Below, piece by piece: positions 33,663 to 41,717 of a stretch of 63,384 bases of DNA. Position numbers and translations under genes: made by a program. The DNA comes from Rhodoferax sp. (GTDB lineage Bacteria; Pseudomonadota; Gammaproteobacteria; Burkholderiales; Burkholderiaceae_C), in contig NZ_JAUYQD010000100.1 of NCBI RefSeq assembly GCF_030697375.1, positions 1-63,384 of the forward strand, written 5' to 3'. Under the pieces are notes generated by a model. It saw only the letters and a list, made by a program, of their open reading frames with translations, was not told the origin of the DNA and did not search any database. Position 1 is the first letter of the stretch, and the number at the start of each line of letters is the position of its first letter.

Positions 33663-34658
33663 ATGGAAAACAAATCACATGCCTTGGCGGCCGGAATATT
33701 TGTGCTGGGGGTGGCCGCCATGCTGGTGGCCATGGCGGTCTGGCTGACGCGCGACAACTCGGACAAGCGGGTGTTCGAGATCTCCAGCCGCGAGGGGGTC
33801 ACCGGTCTGCAAGCCCAGGCCGGGGTGCGCTACAAAGGGGTGCCGGTGGGCCGGGTCAGTGCCATCGAGCTGGACCGCAAGACCGTCGGCAATGTGCTGG
33901 TGCGCATCACCGTGAACGACAGCGCCCCCATCACCCAGTCCACCTTTGCCTCCCTGGGATTTCAGGGGGTGACCGGCCTGGCTTTCATCCAACTGGACGA
34001 CGCAGGGGAGTCCACCCAGCCGCTGGCCACCGGACCTGAGCAACTGGGCCGCATTCCCATGCGTGCCGGGCTGATGTCGCGCCTGACCGAGCAGGGCTCC
34101 AGCCTGGTGTCCCAGCTGGAGCAGGCCAGCCAGCGCGTCAATGGGCTGCTGGCGCCGGACAACCAGAAAAACCTGATGAACGCCATTGCCAATCTGGGGC
34201 AGGCCGCGGCCAGTATCAGCCGGCTGTCGCAGCGGGCCGAGCAGGTGCTGGGGGCGCAGGCCGGGCCGGGGCAGCCCAGCTTGCCCCAGCTGATGCAAGA
34301 CGCCAATGCCTCGCTCAAAACCATGCAGGCCACCGCCGAGCGTCTGGGGGCCAGCGCCGATTCCGTCAAGACCTCGGCCAACGAATTCAAACGCATGTCG
34401 GCGCGGATGAACGAACCGGGCGGCACCCTGGACAAAATTGCCGAGGGCAGCCATGCGCTGGTGACCACCGGGCAGTCGCTCAACTCCACCCTGGTGCCGC
34501 GCCTGAACCGCACCTTTGACGACACGGCCCGCGCCGTGCGCCAGGTCGGGCGGGTGGCGGACTCGGTGACGGACAACCCACAGTCCCTGCTCCTGGGCAG
34601 GGGCCAGCTGCGCCCCGGTCCGGGTGAAAGCGGGTTTGTGGCCCCGGCGGCCCGTTGA
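33663..34658 (+). CDS. mlaD: MlaD/MCE-domain lipid-transport protein
   Basis: 331 residues. It has an N-terminal membrane anchor (about 7-27) and one MCE domain at ~35-120 (FEISSREGVTGLQAQAGVRYKGVPVGRV, NDSAPITQSTFASLGFQGVTGLAFIQL). A long helical C-terminal part (130-310) has low complexity. It is longer than E. coli MlaD (~183 aa) and closer to Ttg2C/PqiB-like architectures with an extended helical tail. It is a periplasmic lipid-binding component anchored in the inner membrane. A ribosome-binding site AGGAGAG precedes the ATG. Confidence 0.92.
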   Translation: MENKSHALAAGIFVLGVAAMLVAMAVWLTRDNSDKRVFEISSREGVTGLQAQAGVRYKGVPVGRVSAIELDRKTVGNVLVRITVNDSAPITQSTFASLGFQGVTGLAFIQLDDAGESTQPLATGPEQLGRIPMRAGLMSRLTEQGSSLVSQLEQASQRVNGLLAPDNQKNLMNAIANLGQAAASISRLSQRAEQVLGAQAGPGQPSLPQLMQDANASLKTMQATAERLGASADSVKTSANEFKRMSARMNEPGGTLDKIAEGSHALVTTGQSLNSTLVPRLNRTFDDTARAVRQVGRVADSVTDNPQSLLLGRGQLRPGPGESGFVAPAAR

Positions 34659-34693
34659 TGCCAAGGTGTTTTGATGATTTATTGTGAACATTT

Positions 34694-34746
34694 GCTATGA
34701 AAATAATAGCTGCTTACGCATATTCCTCGGGGGCTAGAGGCCTTAT
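34694..34746 (+). repeat. Dispersed hairpin repeat, copy C (provides the start of the lipoprotein gene)
   Basis: GCTAT-gaaaata-ATAGC at 34694-34710 followed by TGCTTACGCATATTCCTC and GGGGGCTAGAGGCC. The ATG of the downstream lipoprotein gene (34697-34699) lies in the left hairpin arm, and the first ~15 codons are repeat sequence. Confidence 0.8.
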
Positions 34747-35359
34747 TTGCCTTGCATTGTTGGGCCTGTCGGCCTGCAGCAGCCTGCAGCCGCCGCCCCG
34801 ACCTTTGGTCTACGACTTTGGCCCCGGGGCGACTACGCCGCAGCCCGCCAACCGCATGGCCCCGCTGCCCCCCCTGGCCCTGGCCGGGGTGCAAGCCACG
34901 GGAGCGCTGGACAGCACGGCCGTGCTGTACCGCCTGGCCTACAGCGACGCCCAGCAACTGCGCCCCTATGCCCAGGCCCGCTGGAGCATGCCCCCCGCCG
35001 AGCTGCTGCGCCAGCGCCTGCGCGAGCACTTGGGCCAGCACCGCGCGGTGTTGAACCCGGCCGACGGTGTGTTGGCCGTGGGCCCGGTGCTGACCCTGCG
35101 GGTGGATCTGGACGAGTTCAGCCAGCTCTTCGCAACGGACCAGCAAAGCACCGGGCTGCTGCGCTTGCGTGCCACGCTGGGACAGCCTGGTGCGCGGGGA
35201 GAAAAACTGGTGGCCCAGCGCAGTTTTGTGGTTCAGCGCGCCAGTGCCAGCCCCGACGCCGCCGGCGGTGTACGGGCACTCACGGAGGCGGCCGACGCGG
35301 CCATCGAGGACATCGAACAATGGGTGCAGCAAACCGCCCAGGCTGCGCCGGGCGGCTGA
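34697..35359 (+). CDS. PqiC-like ABC-transport auxiliary lipoprotein
   Basis: 220 residues. Residues 16-27 end in a lipobox LSAC with Cys27, so it is an outer- or inner-membrane lipoprotein. The body matches the ABC-type transport auxiliary lipoprotein family (DUF330/PqiC): YDFGP near the start, LAYSDAQQLRPYAQARWSMPPAELLRQRLREHL, then AQRSFVVQ and AVRALTEAADAAIEDIEQWV. It probably works with the MlaFED-like proteins in lipid movement. The signal-peptide n-region (MKIIAAYAYSSGARG) is encoded by a dispersed repeat. No ribosome-binding site is visible before the ATG, so the start may have been captured from the repeat. Confidence 0.85.
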   Translation: MKIIAAYAYSSGARGLICLALLGLSACSSLQPPPRPLVYDFGPGATTPQPANRMAPLPPLALAGVQATGALDSTAVLYRLAYSDAQQLRPYAQARWSMPPAELLRQRLREHLGQHRAVLNPADGVLAVGPVLTLRVDLDEFSQLFATDQQSTGLLRLRATLGQPGARGEKLVAQRSFVVQRASASPDAAGGVRALTEAADAAIEDIEQWVQQTAQAAPGG

Positions 35360-35382
35360 GCAACCCTCTTGCGGGCTGGGTG

Positions 35383-36015
35383 CTACCGGCCCAGGATGGG
35401 GAACAGCTTGGTCAGGCCGTCGGACATCACTTCCACCGACAGGGCCGCCAAAATCAGCCCCATCAGCCGGGTCATCACATTGATGCCGGTCTTGCCCAGC
35501 ACCCGTGCAATCGGCTCGGCCAGGGCAAAACACAGGGCGGTGGCCAGCCCGATCACCACGCCGTAACCCACCAAGGTGCTGAGCTGGAAAATGGTCTTGG
35601 CTTTTTCGGCGTAAATCACCACGGTGGACATGCTGGCCGGGCCGGTCAGCAAAGGAATGGTCAGCGGCACCACCGCGATGCTGGCGCCCCGGGCGGCTTT
35701 TTCGGCGCCGTCCTCCATTTCATGGGTGTTGGTCTTGGCCTCGGCGGGCTGGGCGTTGAGCATGTTCAGCGCGCTGGTGAGCAAAAGCATGCTGCCGCCG
35801 ACCTGGAAGCTGGCCAGCGAAATGCCGAAAAATTCCAGGATATGCAAACCGGCCAGGGCGCTGACGGCAATCACCACGAAGGCGCTGAACGACGACACCC
35901 AGATGGTGTTGCGCCGCTGCTCCCGGGAAAAGCCCTGGGTGTAGTGGATGAAAAAGGGCACGATGGCCAGGGGGTTGACGATGGCCAGCAGGGTCACCAG
36001 CGGTTTCAGGTCCAT
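35383..36015 (-). CDS. marC: MarC family membrane protein
   Basis: 210 residues from ATG 36015 (GGAG 5 nt upstream). Six predicted helices. The family start LKPLVTLLAIVNPLAIVPFFIHYTQGFS and a second half-repeat VVPLTIPLLTGPASMSTVV match MarC/SnatA. Some members export amino acids; the role of MarC itself is not established. It is convergent with the lipoprotein gene, 23 bp apart. Confidence 0.92.
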   Translation of the reverse strand: MDLKPLVTLLAIVNPLAIVPFFIHYTQGFSREQRRNTIWVSSFSAFVVIAVSALAGLHILEFFGISLASFQVGGSMLLLTSALNMLNAQPAEAKTNTHEMEDGAEKAARGASIAVVPLTIPLLTGPASMSTVVIYAEKAKTIFQLSTLVGYGVVIGLATALCFALAEPIARVLGKTGINVMTRLMGLILAALSVEVMSDGLTKLFPILGR

Positions 36016-36070
36016 GGGTTGCTCCGGGCAAGGGTCGGCGAAAGGTAGGGCATGGTAACGCAGCCCAGGT

Positions 36071-36817
36071 TCAGCGTCCGCCCGCCACATCCAGCAGGGT
36101 GCCGGTGGTGTAGCTGGCGCCCGCGCCCATCAGCCACACAATGGCCTGGGCCACTTCCTCGGCCGTGCCCGGGCGCTGCATGGGCAGCTGCGGCGCCAGT
36201 CGTTGCGCGCGGTCGGGTTGGCCGCCCGAGGCATGGATCTCTGTGTCGATGATGCCGGGGCGTACCGCGTTGACGCGGATGCCCTCGGCCGCCACCTCCT
36301 TGGCCAGCCCCAGGGTGAAGGTGTCGATGGAGCCTTTGCTGGCCGCGTAGTCCACGTACTGGCCGGCCCCGCCCAAGCGGGCCGCCACGCTGGAGACGTT
36401 GACAATGGCCCCGCCCGGCCCGCCGTGGCGCGTGCTCATGCGCCGCACCGCTTCGCGCGCGCAGACCATGCTGCCCAGTACATTGGTGTCGAACATGCGT
36501 TGGAGCCGCGCCATATCCATGGCGTCCATCCGCGCCGCCACATCCACCACCCCGGCGTTGTTGACCAGGGCGCAAAGCCGCCCCAGCTTGGCGTCTACTT
36601 TGGCAAACATGGCCAGCACCTGGTCTTCCTGGGCCACGTCTGCCTGCACCGTGATGGCGGTGCCGCCCTGGGCGCGGATGGTCCGCACCACTTCGTCGGC
36701 GGCCAGGGAGTTGGTGCTGTAGTTCACGGCCACGGCGTAGCCCGCTTGCGCGGCCAAAAGGGCGGTGGCCGCGCCGATGCCGCGGGAGCCGCCGGTGACC
36801 AGCGCAATGGGCTTCAT
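36071..36817 (-). CDS. Short-chain dehydrogenase/reductase (SDR)
   Basis: 248 residues from ATG 36817, with AGGAG upstream. Classical SDR: cofactor motif TGGSRGIGAA, NNAG motif LVNNAGVV, catalytic VNVSS ... Y-V-DYAASK (Ser, Tyr, Lys), and NAVRPGIIDTEIH. It is an NAD(P)-dependent oxidoreductase of unknown substrate. It is transcribed in the same direction as marC and 55 bp upstream of it. Confidence 0.93.
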   Translation of the reverse strand: MKPIALVTGGSRGIGAATALLAAQAGYAVAVNYSTNSLAADEVVRTIRAQGGTAITVQADVAQEDQVLAMFAKVDAKLGRLCALVNNAGVVDVAARMDAMDMARLQRMFDTNVLGSMVCAREAVRRMSTRHGGPGGAIVNVSSVAARLGGAGQYVDYAASKGSIDTFTLGLAKEVAAEGIRVNAVRPGIIDTEIHASGGQPDRAQRLAPQLPMQRPGTAEEVAQAIVWLMGAGASYTTGTLLDVAGGR

Positions 36818-36939
36818 CGAATCTCCTGTGAGGGGTGAAATAGGGGGCGCGCCATGGGGGCGGCCCCGCCGGCACCCATGGTAGCGGCTGGGTGTGAAAA
36901 ATTGCCATGCCGGTTCTGCAAATGCGGTATCTTCAAACC

Positions 36940-37686
36940 ATGTTGACACCGCAAACCTTCTATTCCTACTGGTCCGGTCCCGTGGTGGAGGCCAATTTTT
37001 TCGTTCTGTTGCACCTGATAGGCGCCTTGGCGTTGGGGCTGATGGTGGGTTACGAACGCTCCTACCATGGGCGGGCCGCCGGTATGCGTACCTACGGCCT
37101 GGTGTGCATGGCCTCGGCCGCGCTGACGGTGATTGGCGGGTACTCGCATTTTTGGTATGGCGGTAACTCCGGTCCCCTGTTCACCAACGGCGACCTTTCC
37201 CGGGTGATGCAAGGCATCCTCACCGGCATCGGGTTTTTGTGCGCGGGCGTGATCATGAAAGAGGGCTTCAATATCAGCGGCCTGACCACCGCCGCCTCGC
37301 TGTGGGCGTCTTCCGTCATTGGTATTTTGGTGGGTGTGGGTTTTTATGCGGCTGCGATTGCGCTGGCCTTGCTCAGCGCGGTGTGTATGGTGTGGATTTC
37401 CAAGCTGGAGGCGTGGCTGCCGTCGCGCCAGGCGGTGGCGATCACCCTGCGGTTTGTTCCCGGCTATGAACCGGTGGAAGCCGCCTTGCGCCAGATGGCC
37501 ACCGAACGGGGCTACGACATTGCCGGGGGCACCCTCGTGATTGCCTTGGACGAAGGGGTCTTCACCTGGACCTTTGTGGCCGTGGCACGCAGTCGCCAAA
37601 AAATGGCGCCCATCTCCGCCTTGGGTTCGGAAATGGGTAAATTTGCCGGTGTGCAAAGCTTCCATGTGTCCTACGCCCGCAACTGA
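36940..37686 (+). CDS. MgtC/SapB family membrane protein
   Basis: 248 residues from ATG 36940 (ATG 36907 in frame is an alternative; neither has a clear ribosome-binding site). The membrane part carries the MgtC motifs LALGLMVGYERSYHGRAAGMRTYGLV, GILTGIGFLCAGVIMKEG and GLTTAASLWASSVIGILVGVGFYAAA. The C-terminal ~80 residues form an ACT-like soluble domain (ITLRFVPGYEPVEAALRQM). MgtC proteins are linked to magnesium limitation or virulence in some bacteria; here only the family is assignable. Confidence 0.9.
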   Translation: MLTPQTFYSYWSGPVVEANFFVLLHLIGALALGLMVGYERSYHGRAAGMRTYGLVCMASAALTVIGGYSHFWYGGNSGPLFTNGDLSRVMQGILTGIGFLCAGVIMKEGFNISGLTTAASLWASSVIGILVGVGFYAAAIALALLSAVCMVWISKLEAWLPSRQAVAITLRFVPGYEPVEAALRQMATERGYDIAGGTLVIALDEGVFTWTFVAVARSRQKMAPISALGSEMGKFAGVQSFHVSYARN

Positions 37687-37756
37687 GTTGTTGCCATAGC
37701 ATGGCGCTGTCGGGTGCCACTTCGTCCTTCCCTTTTTTTTGTTTCAGGAGTCATTT

Positions 37757-38743
37757 ATGTCGGGTTTTTCTGTGCCACGCGCACTGAACACGTTTCGCGC
37801 CACCCTTGCACTGGGCGCATTGCTGGTGGGCGCCTTGGCGCAAGCGCAAACGGGGCCGGTGCACTTGCTGGTTGGCTTTCCTCCCGGGGGCGGCACCGAC
37901 GCCATTGCCCGTATCCTGGCCGACAAGCTCAAGGACCCACTGGGCAGGTCGGTGGTGGTGGACAACAAAGCGGGCGCGGGCGGACAAATCGCGGCCCAGG
38001 CCCTGAAGGCGGCGGCGCCCGATGGCAACACCTTTTTCCTGTCGCACGACCACACCATTTCCATCCTGCCCCAGGTGGTGAAAAACCCCGGCTTCGACCC
38101 CGCCAAAGACTTTGTTCCAGTCGCCGGTTTTGCCACCTTTGTGAACGCGCTGGCCCTGTCGGGCGGTACCCCCGCCAAGTCGGTCAACGAGTATGTGGCC
38201 TGGGTCAAGAGCCAGGGGGGCGGCAGAGGCACGGTGGGGGTGCCGGCACCGGCGTCCACGCCTGAATTTTTGGTGAAAGTGATTGGCCAGAAATACGCGC
38301 TGGACCTGCAGTCCGCACCCTACCGTGGCAGCGCCCCCATGATGGGCGACATGCTGGGCAACCAGATTGCCGCCGGGGTCGGTTCGGTGCCTGACTTCAT
38401 CGAGAACCACAAGGCCGGCAAGATCCGCGTCGTGGCCGTGCTGGGCGCCCACCGCCAAGCGGCCTTGCCCCAGGTCCCCACTTTTGCCGAACTGGGCCTG
38501 GCCGGGTTTGAAGACATGCCCTATTACGGCATTTTTGCCCCCGCAGGCACCCCCAAGGCGGTGCTGGACCGTTTTGCCGATGCGCTGGCCAAAGTGGTGG
38601 CGCAGCCCGAGGTCAAGGACCGCCTGACGGCCATGGGCCTGACCGTGGGGTTTATGGCCCCAGCGCAATTGGCCAGTCGCGAGCAGGCTTATACCCAGGT
38701 CTGGGCCAAGCTCATCAAGGCCAGCGGGTTCCAGGCGCAGTGA
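37757..38743 (+). CDS. Bug-type tripartite tricarboxylate transporter substrate-binding protein
   Basis: 328 residues from ATG 37757, preceded by AGGAG (the 37739 start adds six residues only). A signal peptide ends at ALAQAQT. TctC/Bug family features are LLVGFPPGGGTDAIARILADKL, VVDNKAGAGGQIAAQALKAAAPDGNT, APYRGSAPMMGDMLGNQI and PQVPTFAELGLAGFE. It is a periplasmic solute receptor for a carboxylate. No TctA/TctB membrane genes are nearby, the usual orphan state of Bug proteins in Burkholderiales. Confidence 0.93.
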   Translation: MSGFSVPRALNTFRATLALGALLVGALAQAQTGPVHLLVGFPPGGGTDAIARILADKLKDPLGRSVVVDNKAGAGGQIAAQALKAAAPDGNTFFLSHDHTISILPQVVKNPGFDPAKDFVPVAGFATFVNALALSGGTPAKSVNEYVAWVKSQGGGRGTVGVPAPASTPEFLVKVIGQKYALDLQSAPYRGSAPMMGDMLGNQIAAGVGSVPDFIENHKAGKIRVVAVLGAHRQAALPQVPTFAELGLAGFEDMPYYGIFAPAGTPKAVLDRFADALAKVVAQPEVKDRLTAMGLTVGFMAPAQLASREQAYTQVWAKLIKASGFQAQ

Positions 38744-38797
38744 AACGGTGGGGTTGGGCCTTTCGGATGGGCTCAGCACGGGCGTGCTGGGCCTGAT

Positions 38798-39451
38798 ATG
38801 TCCCTCGACAACATCAATCTTTCGCATCTCTGGCAACTTCTGACCCGTCTGGGGGAGTTTCAGATGCTGTTGCCCACCATGGCGCTGGTGCTGATTCCGC
38901 TGGCGCGACAGCCATCCGGCCGTTCGCAGGCCTCCTGCTGGCTGCTTGCTTTGGCGGGGGCGGCAATGCTCACTTTGGCGAGCAAGCTGGCTTTCCTGGG
39001 CTGGGGCATGGGAAGTTCCAGCTTCAATTTCACCGGGGTGTCCGGGCACGCCATGTTTGCGGCCGCCATCTATCCGCTGGCATTCGGAATTCTGGCGTCA
39101 CAGCGCGCCCCGTTGACACAAGGGCTGGCGGTTGGAGCGGGTTGTTGCCTGGCGCTCGTTGTCGGCCTATCGCGTGTGGTGGTCGGTGTGCACTCCGGTT
39201 CGGAAGTGGTGCTGGGCTTGTTTTTGGGTGGGGCTGTCAGCGTGTGGGTTATCGGCAAGTCCGGTCTTCCCCGCGCAGTGCTGGGGACGGCTGTTCCGAT
39301 CCTTGTCTTGGCATGGTTCCTGGTCAGCCCGATGCATACACCGCAGTTGCCAACGCATTCCTGGGTAACTCGCCTTTCGCTGGTGTTGTCGGGCCAACAC
39401 GCGCCGTACACCCGCACGGACCTGTTGCGCGGAACCCCACCAAGCCCCTAA
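38798..39451 (+). CDS. PAP2-type membrane phosphatase
   Basis: 217 residues with about five to six membrane helices. Two catalytic PAP2 motifs are clear: GVSGHAMFAA (C2, His) and GLSRVVVGVHSGSEVV (C3, Arg and His). The C1 motif is weak (SKLAFLGWGMG). It probably acts on a lipid pyrophosphate or phosphatidate. A CAGCAC / GTGCTG hairpin lies a few bases before the start, which may affect translation. Upstream of the PEP-CTERM gene, but that gene has its own promoter. Confidence 0.8.
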   Translation: MSLDNINLSHLWQLLTRLGEFQMLLPTMALVLIPLARQPSGRSQASCWLLALAGAAMLTLASKLAFLGWGMGSSSFNFTGVSGHAMFAAAIYPLAFGILASQRAPLTQGLAVGAGCCLALVVGLSRVVVGVHSGSEVVLGLFLGGAVSVWVIGKSGLPRAVLGTAVPILVLAWFLVSPMHTPQLPTHSWVTRLSLVLSGQHAPYTRTDLLRGTPPSP

Positions 39452-39536
39452 GGCCGCCGCTGCCAACGCGCTGCATTTCTTCGGCAGAGCGTGGCATTGG
39501 CAGTCCTGCCGGCCTCCAACGGTGCAGTATCCGGGG

Positions 39537-39552
39537 TAGTCCAAATGGACTA
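39537..39552 (+). promoter_or_regulatory. Palindromic operator TAGTCCAAATGGACTA before the PEP-CTERM gene
   Basis: A perfect palindrome with 6-bp arms and a 4-nt centre that directly abuts a -35 box. The centre lies about 43 bp before the predicted transcription start, the usual place for a class II activator of the LuxR/FixJ type. The regulator is not in the window. Confidence 0.55.
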
Positions 39553-39581
39553 TTGATTGGGGGGTGCTGAATCCCTAGACT
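39553..39581 (+). promoter_or_regulatory. Sigma-70-type promoter of the PEP-CTERM gene
   Basis: TTGATT (39553-39558) and TAGACT (39576-39581) separated by 17 nt, 46 bp before the ATG at 39628. Confidence 0.6.
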
Positions 39582-39627
39582 CGCCCACGGCATGACGACC
39601 CCGTCATTCGTCCATACAAGGTGACCC

Positions 39628-40374
39628 ATGAAACCCCTCAAATTACTTCTCTGCAGTGTTGTTCTCACCGCAGCCAGTCTGTCCCAGGCCTCCACGGTGG
39701 GCGTATTTTCCACGGGTAATTCCTCTGGAAGCACCTCTGGGGTGGCCAGTTGGCTCCAGTCCACAGGAAGTTTCACATCGGTGACGGGTTTTGATGCGAA
39801 CACCTTCTCGTTTGCTCAGCTGAATGCATTTGATGAGGTTTTGTTTTTTACCAATGGCGGTGGTGACGCGGTCAACAGTGGCAATGCTTTGGCGCAGTTT
39901 GCACAAACGGGCAAACGGCTTGTCGTCGCAACATTCGCCTGGGCCCAACAGAGCGGCAATACCGTCGCAGGAAATTTCATCACTGGCGGTTATTCCCCAT
40001 TTACTGCATTTGGCAGTTCCGCGTATAGCAGCGTCACCATGGCCTCCAACGATGGCTCGGCCTTGTTCTCCGGCGTCTCCACGGTATCGGGGGTCTACCA
40101 CGACAGGGTTCAAGCAAGCGCTGGGGCTACATCGCGTGCCTCTTGGAGCGATGGTTCGGCCTTGGTTGCGACCAAAGGCAATGTGGTTGGCGTCAATCTG
40201 TTCCCGGATGACCGTTTTGGCCAGATGCACGGCGACTACAAGCAACTGTTTGTCAACTCTCTGACGGTGACCACACCGGTTCCAGAGCCTGAGAGTTATG
40301 CCATGCTGTTGGCGGGACTGGGTGCCATAGGCGCAATTGTGCGTCGCCGCAAGCAGCAAAAAACGGCCGTCTAA
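39628..40374 (+). CDS. PEP-CTERM sorting-signal exported protein
   Basis: 248 residues. A signal peptide ends near LSQAST. The mature protein is rich in Ser, Gly, Thr and Asn. The C-terminus is a textbook PEP-CTERM signal: VPEPESYAM, a hydrophobic helix (LLAGLGAIGAIV) and a basic RRRKQQK tail. Such proteins are processed by exosortase (EpsH/XrtA) and are linked to exopolysaccharide production. The exosortase is not in this window. The body has no named domain that I recognise. AAGGTGA lies just before the ATG. Confidence 0.92.
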   Translation: MKPLKLLLCSVVLTAASLSQASTVGVFSTGNSSGSTSGVASWLQSTGSFTSVTGFDANTFSFAQLNAFDEVLFFTNGGGDAVNSGNALAQFAQTGKRLVVATFAWAQQSGNTVAGNFITGGYSPFTAFGSSAYSSVTMASNDGSALFSGVSTVSGVYHDRVQASAGATSRASWSDGSALVATKGNVVGVNLFPDDRFGQMHGDYKQLFVNSLTVTTPVPEPESYAMLLAGLGAIGAIVRRRKQQKTAV

Positions 40375-40393
40375 AGTATCTGTTGGGGCCGTC

Positions 40394-40422
40394 AAAACGG
40401 GAGCGTCTGCTTCCGTTTTTTT
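40394..40422 (+). terminator. Rho-independent terminator of the PEP-CTERM gene
   Basis: AAAACGGGAGC / GCTTCCGTTTT stem (one G-T wobble) with a GTCT loop and a T run, 20 bp after the stop. Confidence 0.85.
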
Positions 40423-40513
40423 GTGTGCTGAGCGCGTGTGTTGGGCCGTGCCGCCCTGTTTTCAAGCGACCTCGGCCCATGTGGTTGTCGCAGAGCGCTG
40501 CAAGAGCCCCTTC

Positions 40514-41635
40514 TTAACGCTCCGAACGCGCCAGGTAGCGTTTGCGCCAAAACACCAGGACCAGACTTGCTGCGATCAGGGTCATGGTGCCCAAGGCCCA
40601 CCAAAAACCGCTGTGCGCGTGCAGCAGCGGGATGAAGTCGAAGTTCATGCCGAAGATGCCTGCAATCAGGTTGAGCGGCAGAAAAACAGCGGTCAGCGCG
40701 GTGAGGGTGCGCATGATGTCGTTGGTGCGGTGGCTCTGGGCGCTGAAATGCATTTGCACCGCCGTTTCGGCGCTCTGCTCCAGGCGCCTGACATGGTGCA
40801 CCACGCGCTCAATATGTTCCAGCACGTCGCGGCTGCGCACCTGCAGCAATTCGCGTTCCCGGCGTGCGGCTTCGGTTGGCGCTTCGGGCCAGGTTTTGAC
40901 CGCTTCGATCCAGTCCTGGATGCTGGAGCGCTGTTCCTCACAAATTTCGTCCAGGTGGTGCAGTGCCAGACGGGCATCCATCAGCGACGACCAGTTGTTG
41001 AAACGGGTTTTGGGGTTGAGCAGCTCGGCCTGCCAGTGGTCCAACTGGTGGGTCAGTTCGCGGCGCAGCGCCAGGTAGCCGTCCACCATCTGGTTGACGA
41101 TGCGCAGCATCAGGTCCGCCGGGCTGGTGGGCAAGCGTGCTCCTGCCGCATGCGATTCGGCACTGGCGGACTGCAGCAGTTTGGCCGCATAGGCGTCGCG
41201 CACCGTGCAGTCGGTGGGGTGCACGGTGAGCAGCACCCGGTCAAACACGGCAAAACCCACGGGGCTGGTGTCGATGCGCCGCAATATGGATGGCCCCCCT
41301 CGCACGGGCACGTGGGTCATGGGCAGGCCGGGGTTGTCCAAATCGGTCAGCGTATTGCCGGCCGCCAGGCGGCGAAACACCAGCACGTCGTACTGCGAGG
41401 TGTAGTCGTAGTGGGAGGGCAACTGGTTGTTGAGCAGGTCAGAGATGTGCAGGTCCACCAGTTGCATGCCGCACAGGCGCTGCAGTGTGCTCTGGATCTG
41501 CGCCTGCAGCACCTCAAACTCCCGCCGCGCACAGGCGATCCAGACAAAGCCCTGCTCGGGCAGCCCTTGTTGGTTCAGGTCCGCCAGGGCATCGCTTTCG
41601 GACACGTTGGCATTCTGGATCTGGAAAATGCGCAT
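40514..41635 (-). CDS. corA: CorA/ZntB family divalent-cation transporter
   Basis: 373 residues. It has a large N-terminal cytoplasmic alpha/beta domain, long helices (LRRELTHQLDHWQAELL...) and two C-terminal membrane helices. The pore signature GMNFDF is in the first loop, and a basic C-terminus (RKRYLARSER) follows. It mediates uptake or efflux of Mg2+, Co2+ or Zn2+; the sequence alone does not separate CorA from ZntB. GAAGAG precedes the ATG. Confidence 0.9.
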   Translation of the reverse strand: MRIFQIQNANVSESDALADLNQQGLPEQGFVWIACARREFEVLQAQIQSTLQRLCGMQLVDLHISDLLNNQLPSHYDYTSQYDVLVFRRLAAGNTLTDLDNPGLPMTHVPVRGGPSILRRIDTSPVGFAVFDRVLLTVHPTDCTVRDAYAAKLLQSASAESHAAGARLPTSPADLMLRIVNQMVDGYLALRRELTHQLDHWQAELLNPKTRFNNWSSLMDARLALHHLDEICEEQRSSIQDWIEAVKTWPEAPTEAARRERELLQVRSRDVLEHIERVVHHVRRLEQSAETAVQMHFSAQSHRTNDIMRTLTALTAVFLPLNLIAGIFGMNFDFIPLLHAHSGFWWALGTMTLIAASLVLVFWRKRYLARSER

Positions 41636-41660
41636 GGAGACTCTTCAGAAAGTTTTACAA

Positions 41661-41717
41661 GCCAAATCGGCCTCTAGCCTATGAGAATAGTGCGCAAGCA
41701 GCTATGCATTTCGTAGC
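41661..41717 (-). repeat. Dispersed hairpin repeat, copy D (overlaps hemB stop)
   Basis: Hairpin GCTAT / GTAGC at 41701-41717 (one T-G wobble when read on the plus strand). On the minus strand it is followed by TGCTTGCGCACTATTC and AGGCTAGAGGCCGATTT. The hemB TAG stop (41702-41704) is part of the hairpin arm. Confidence 0.8.
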
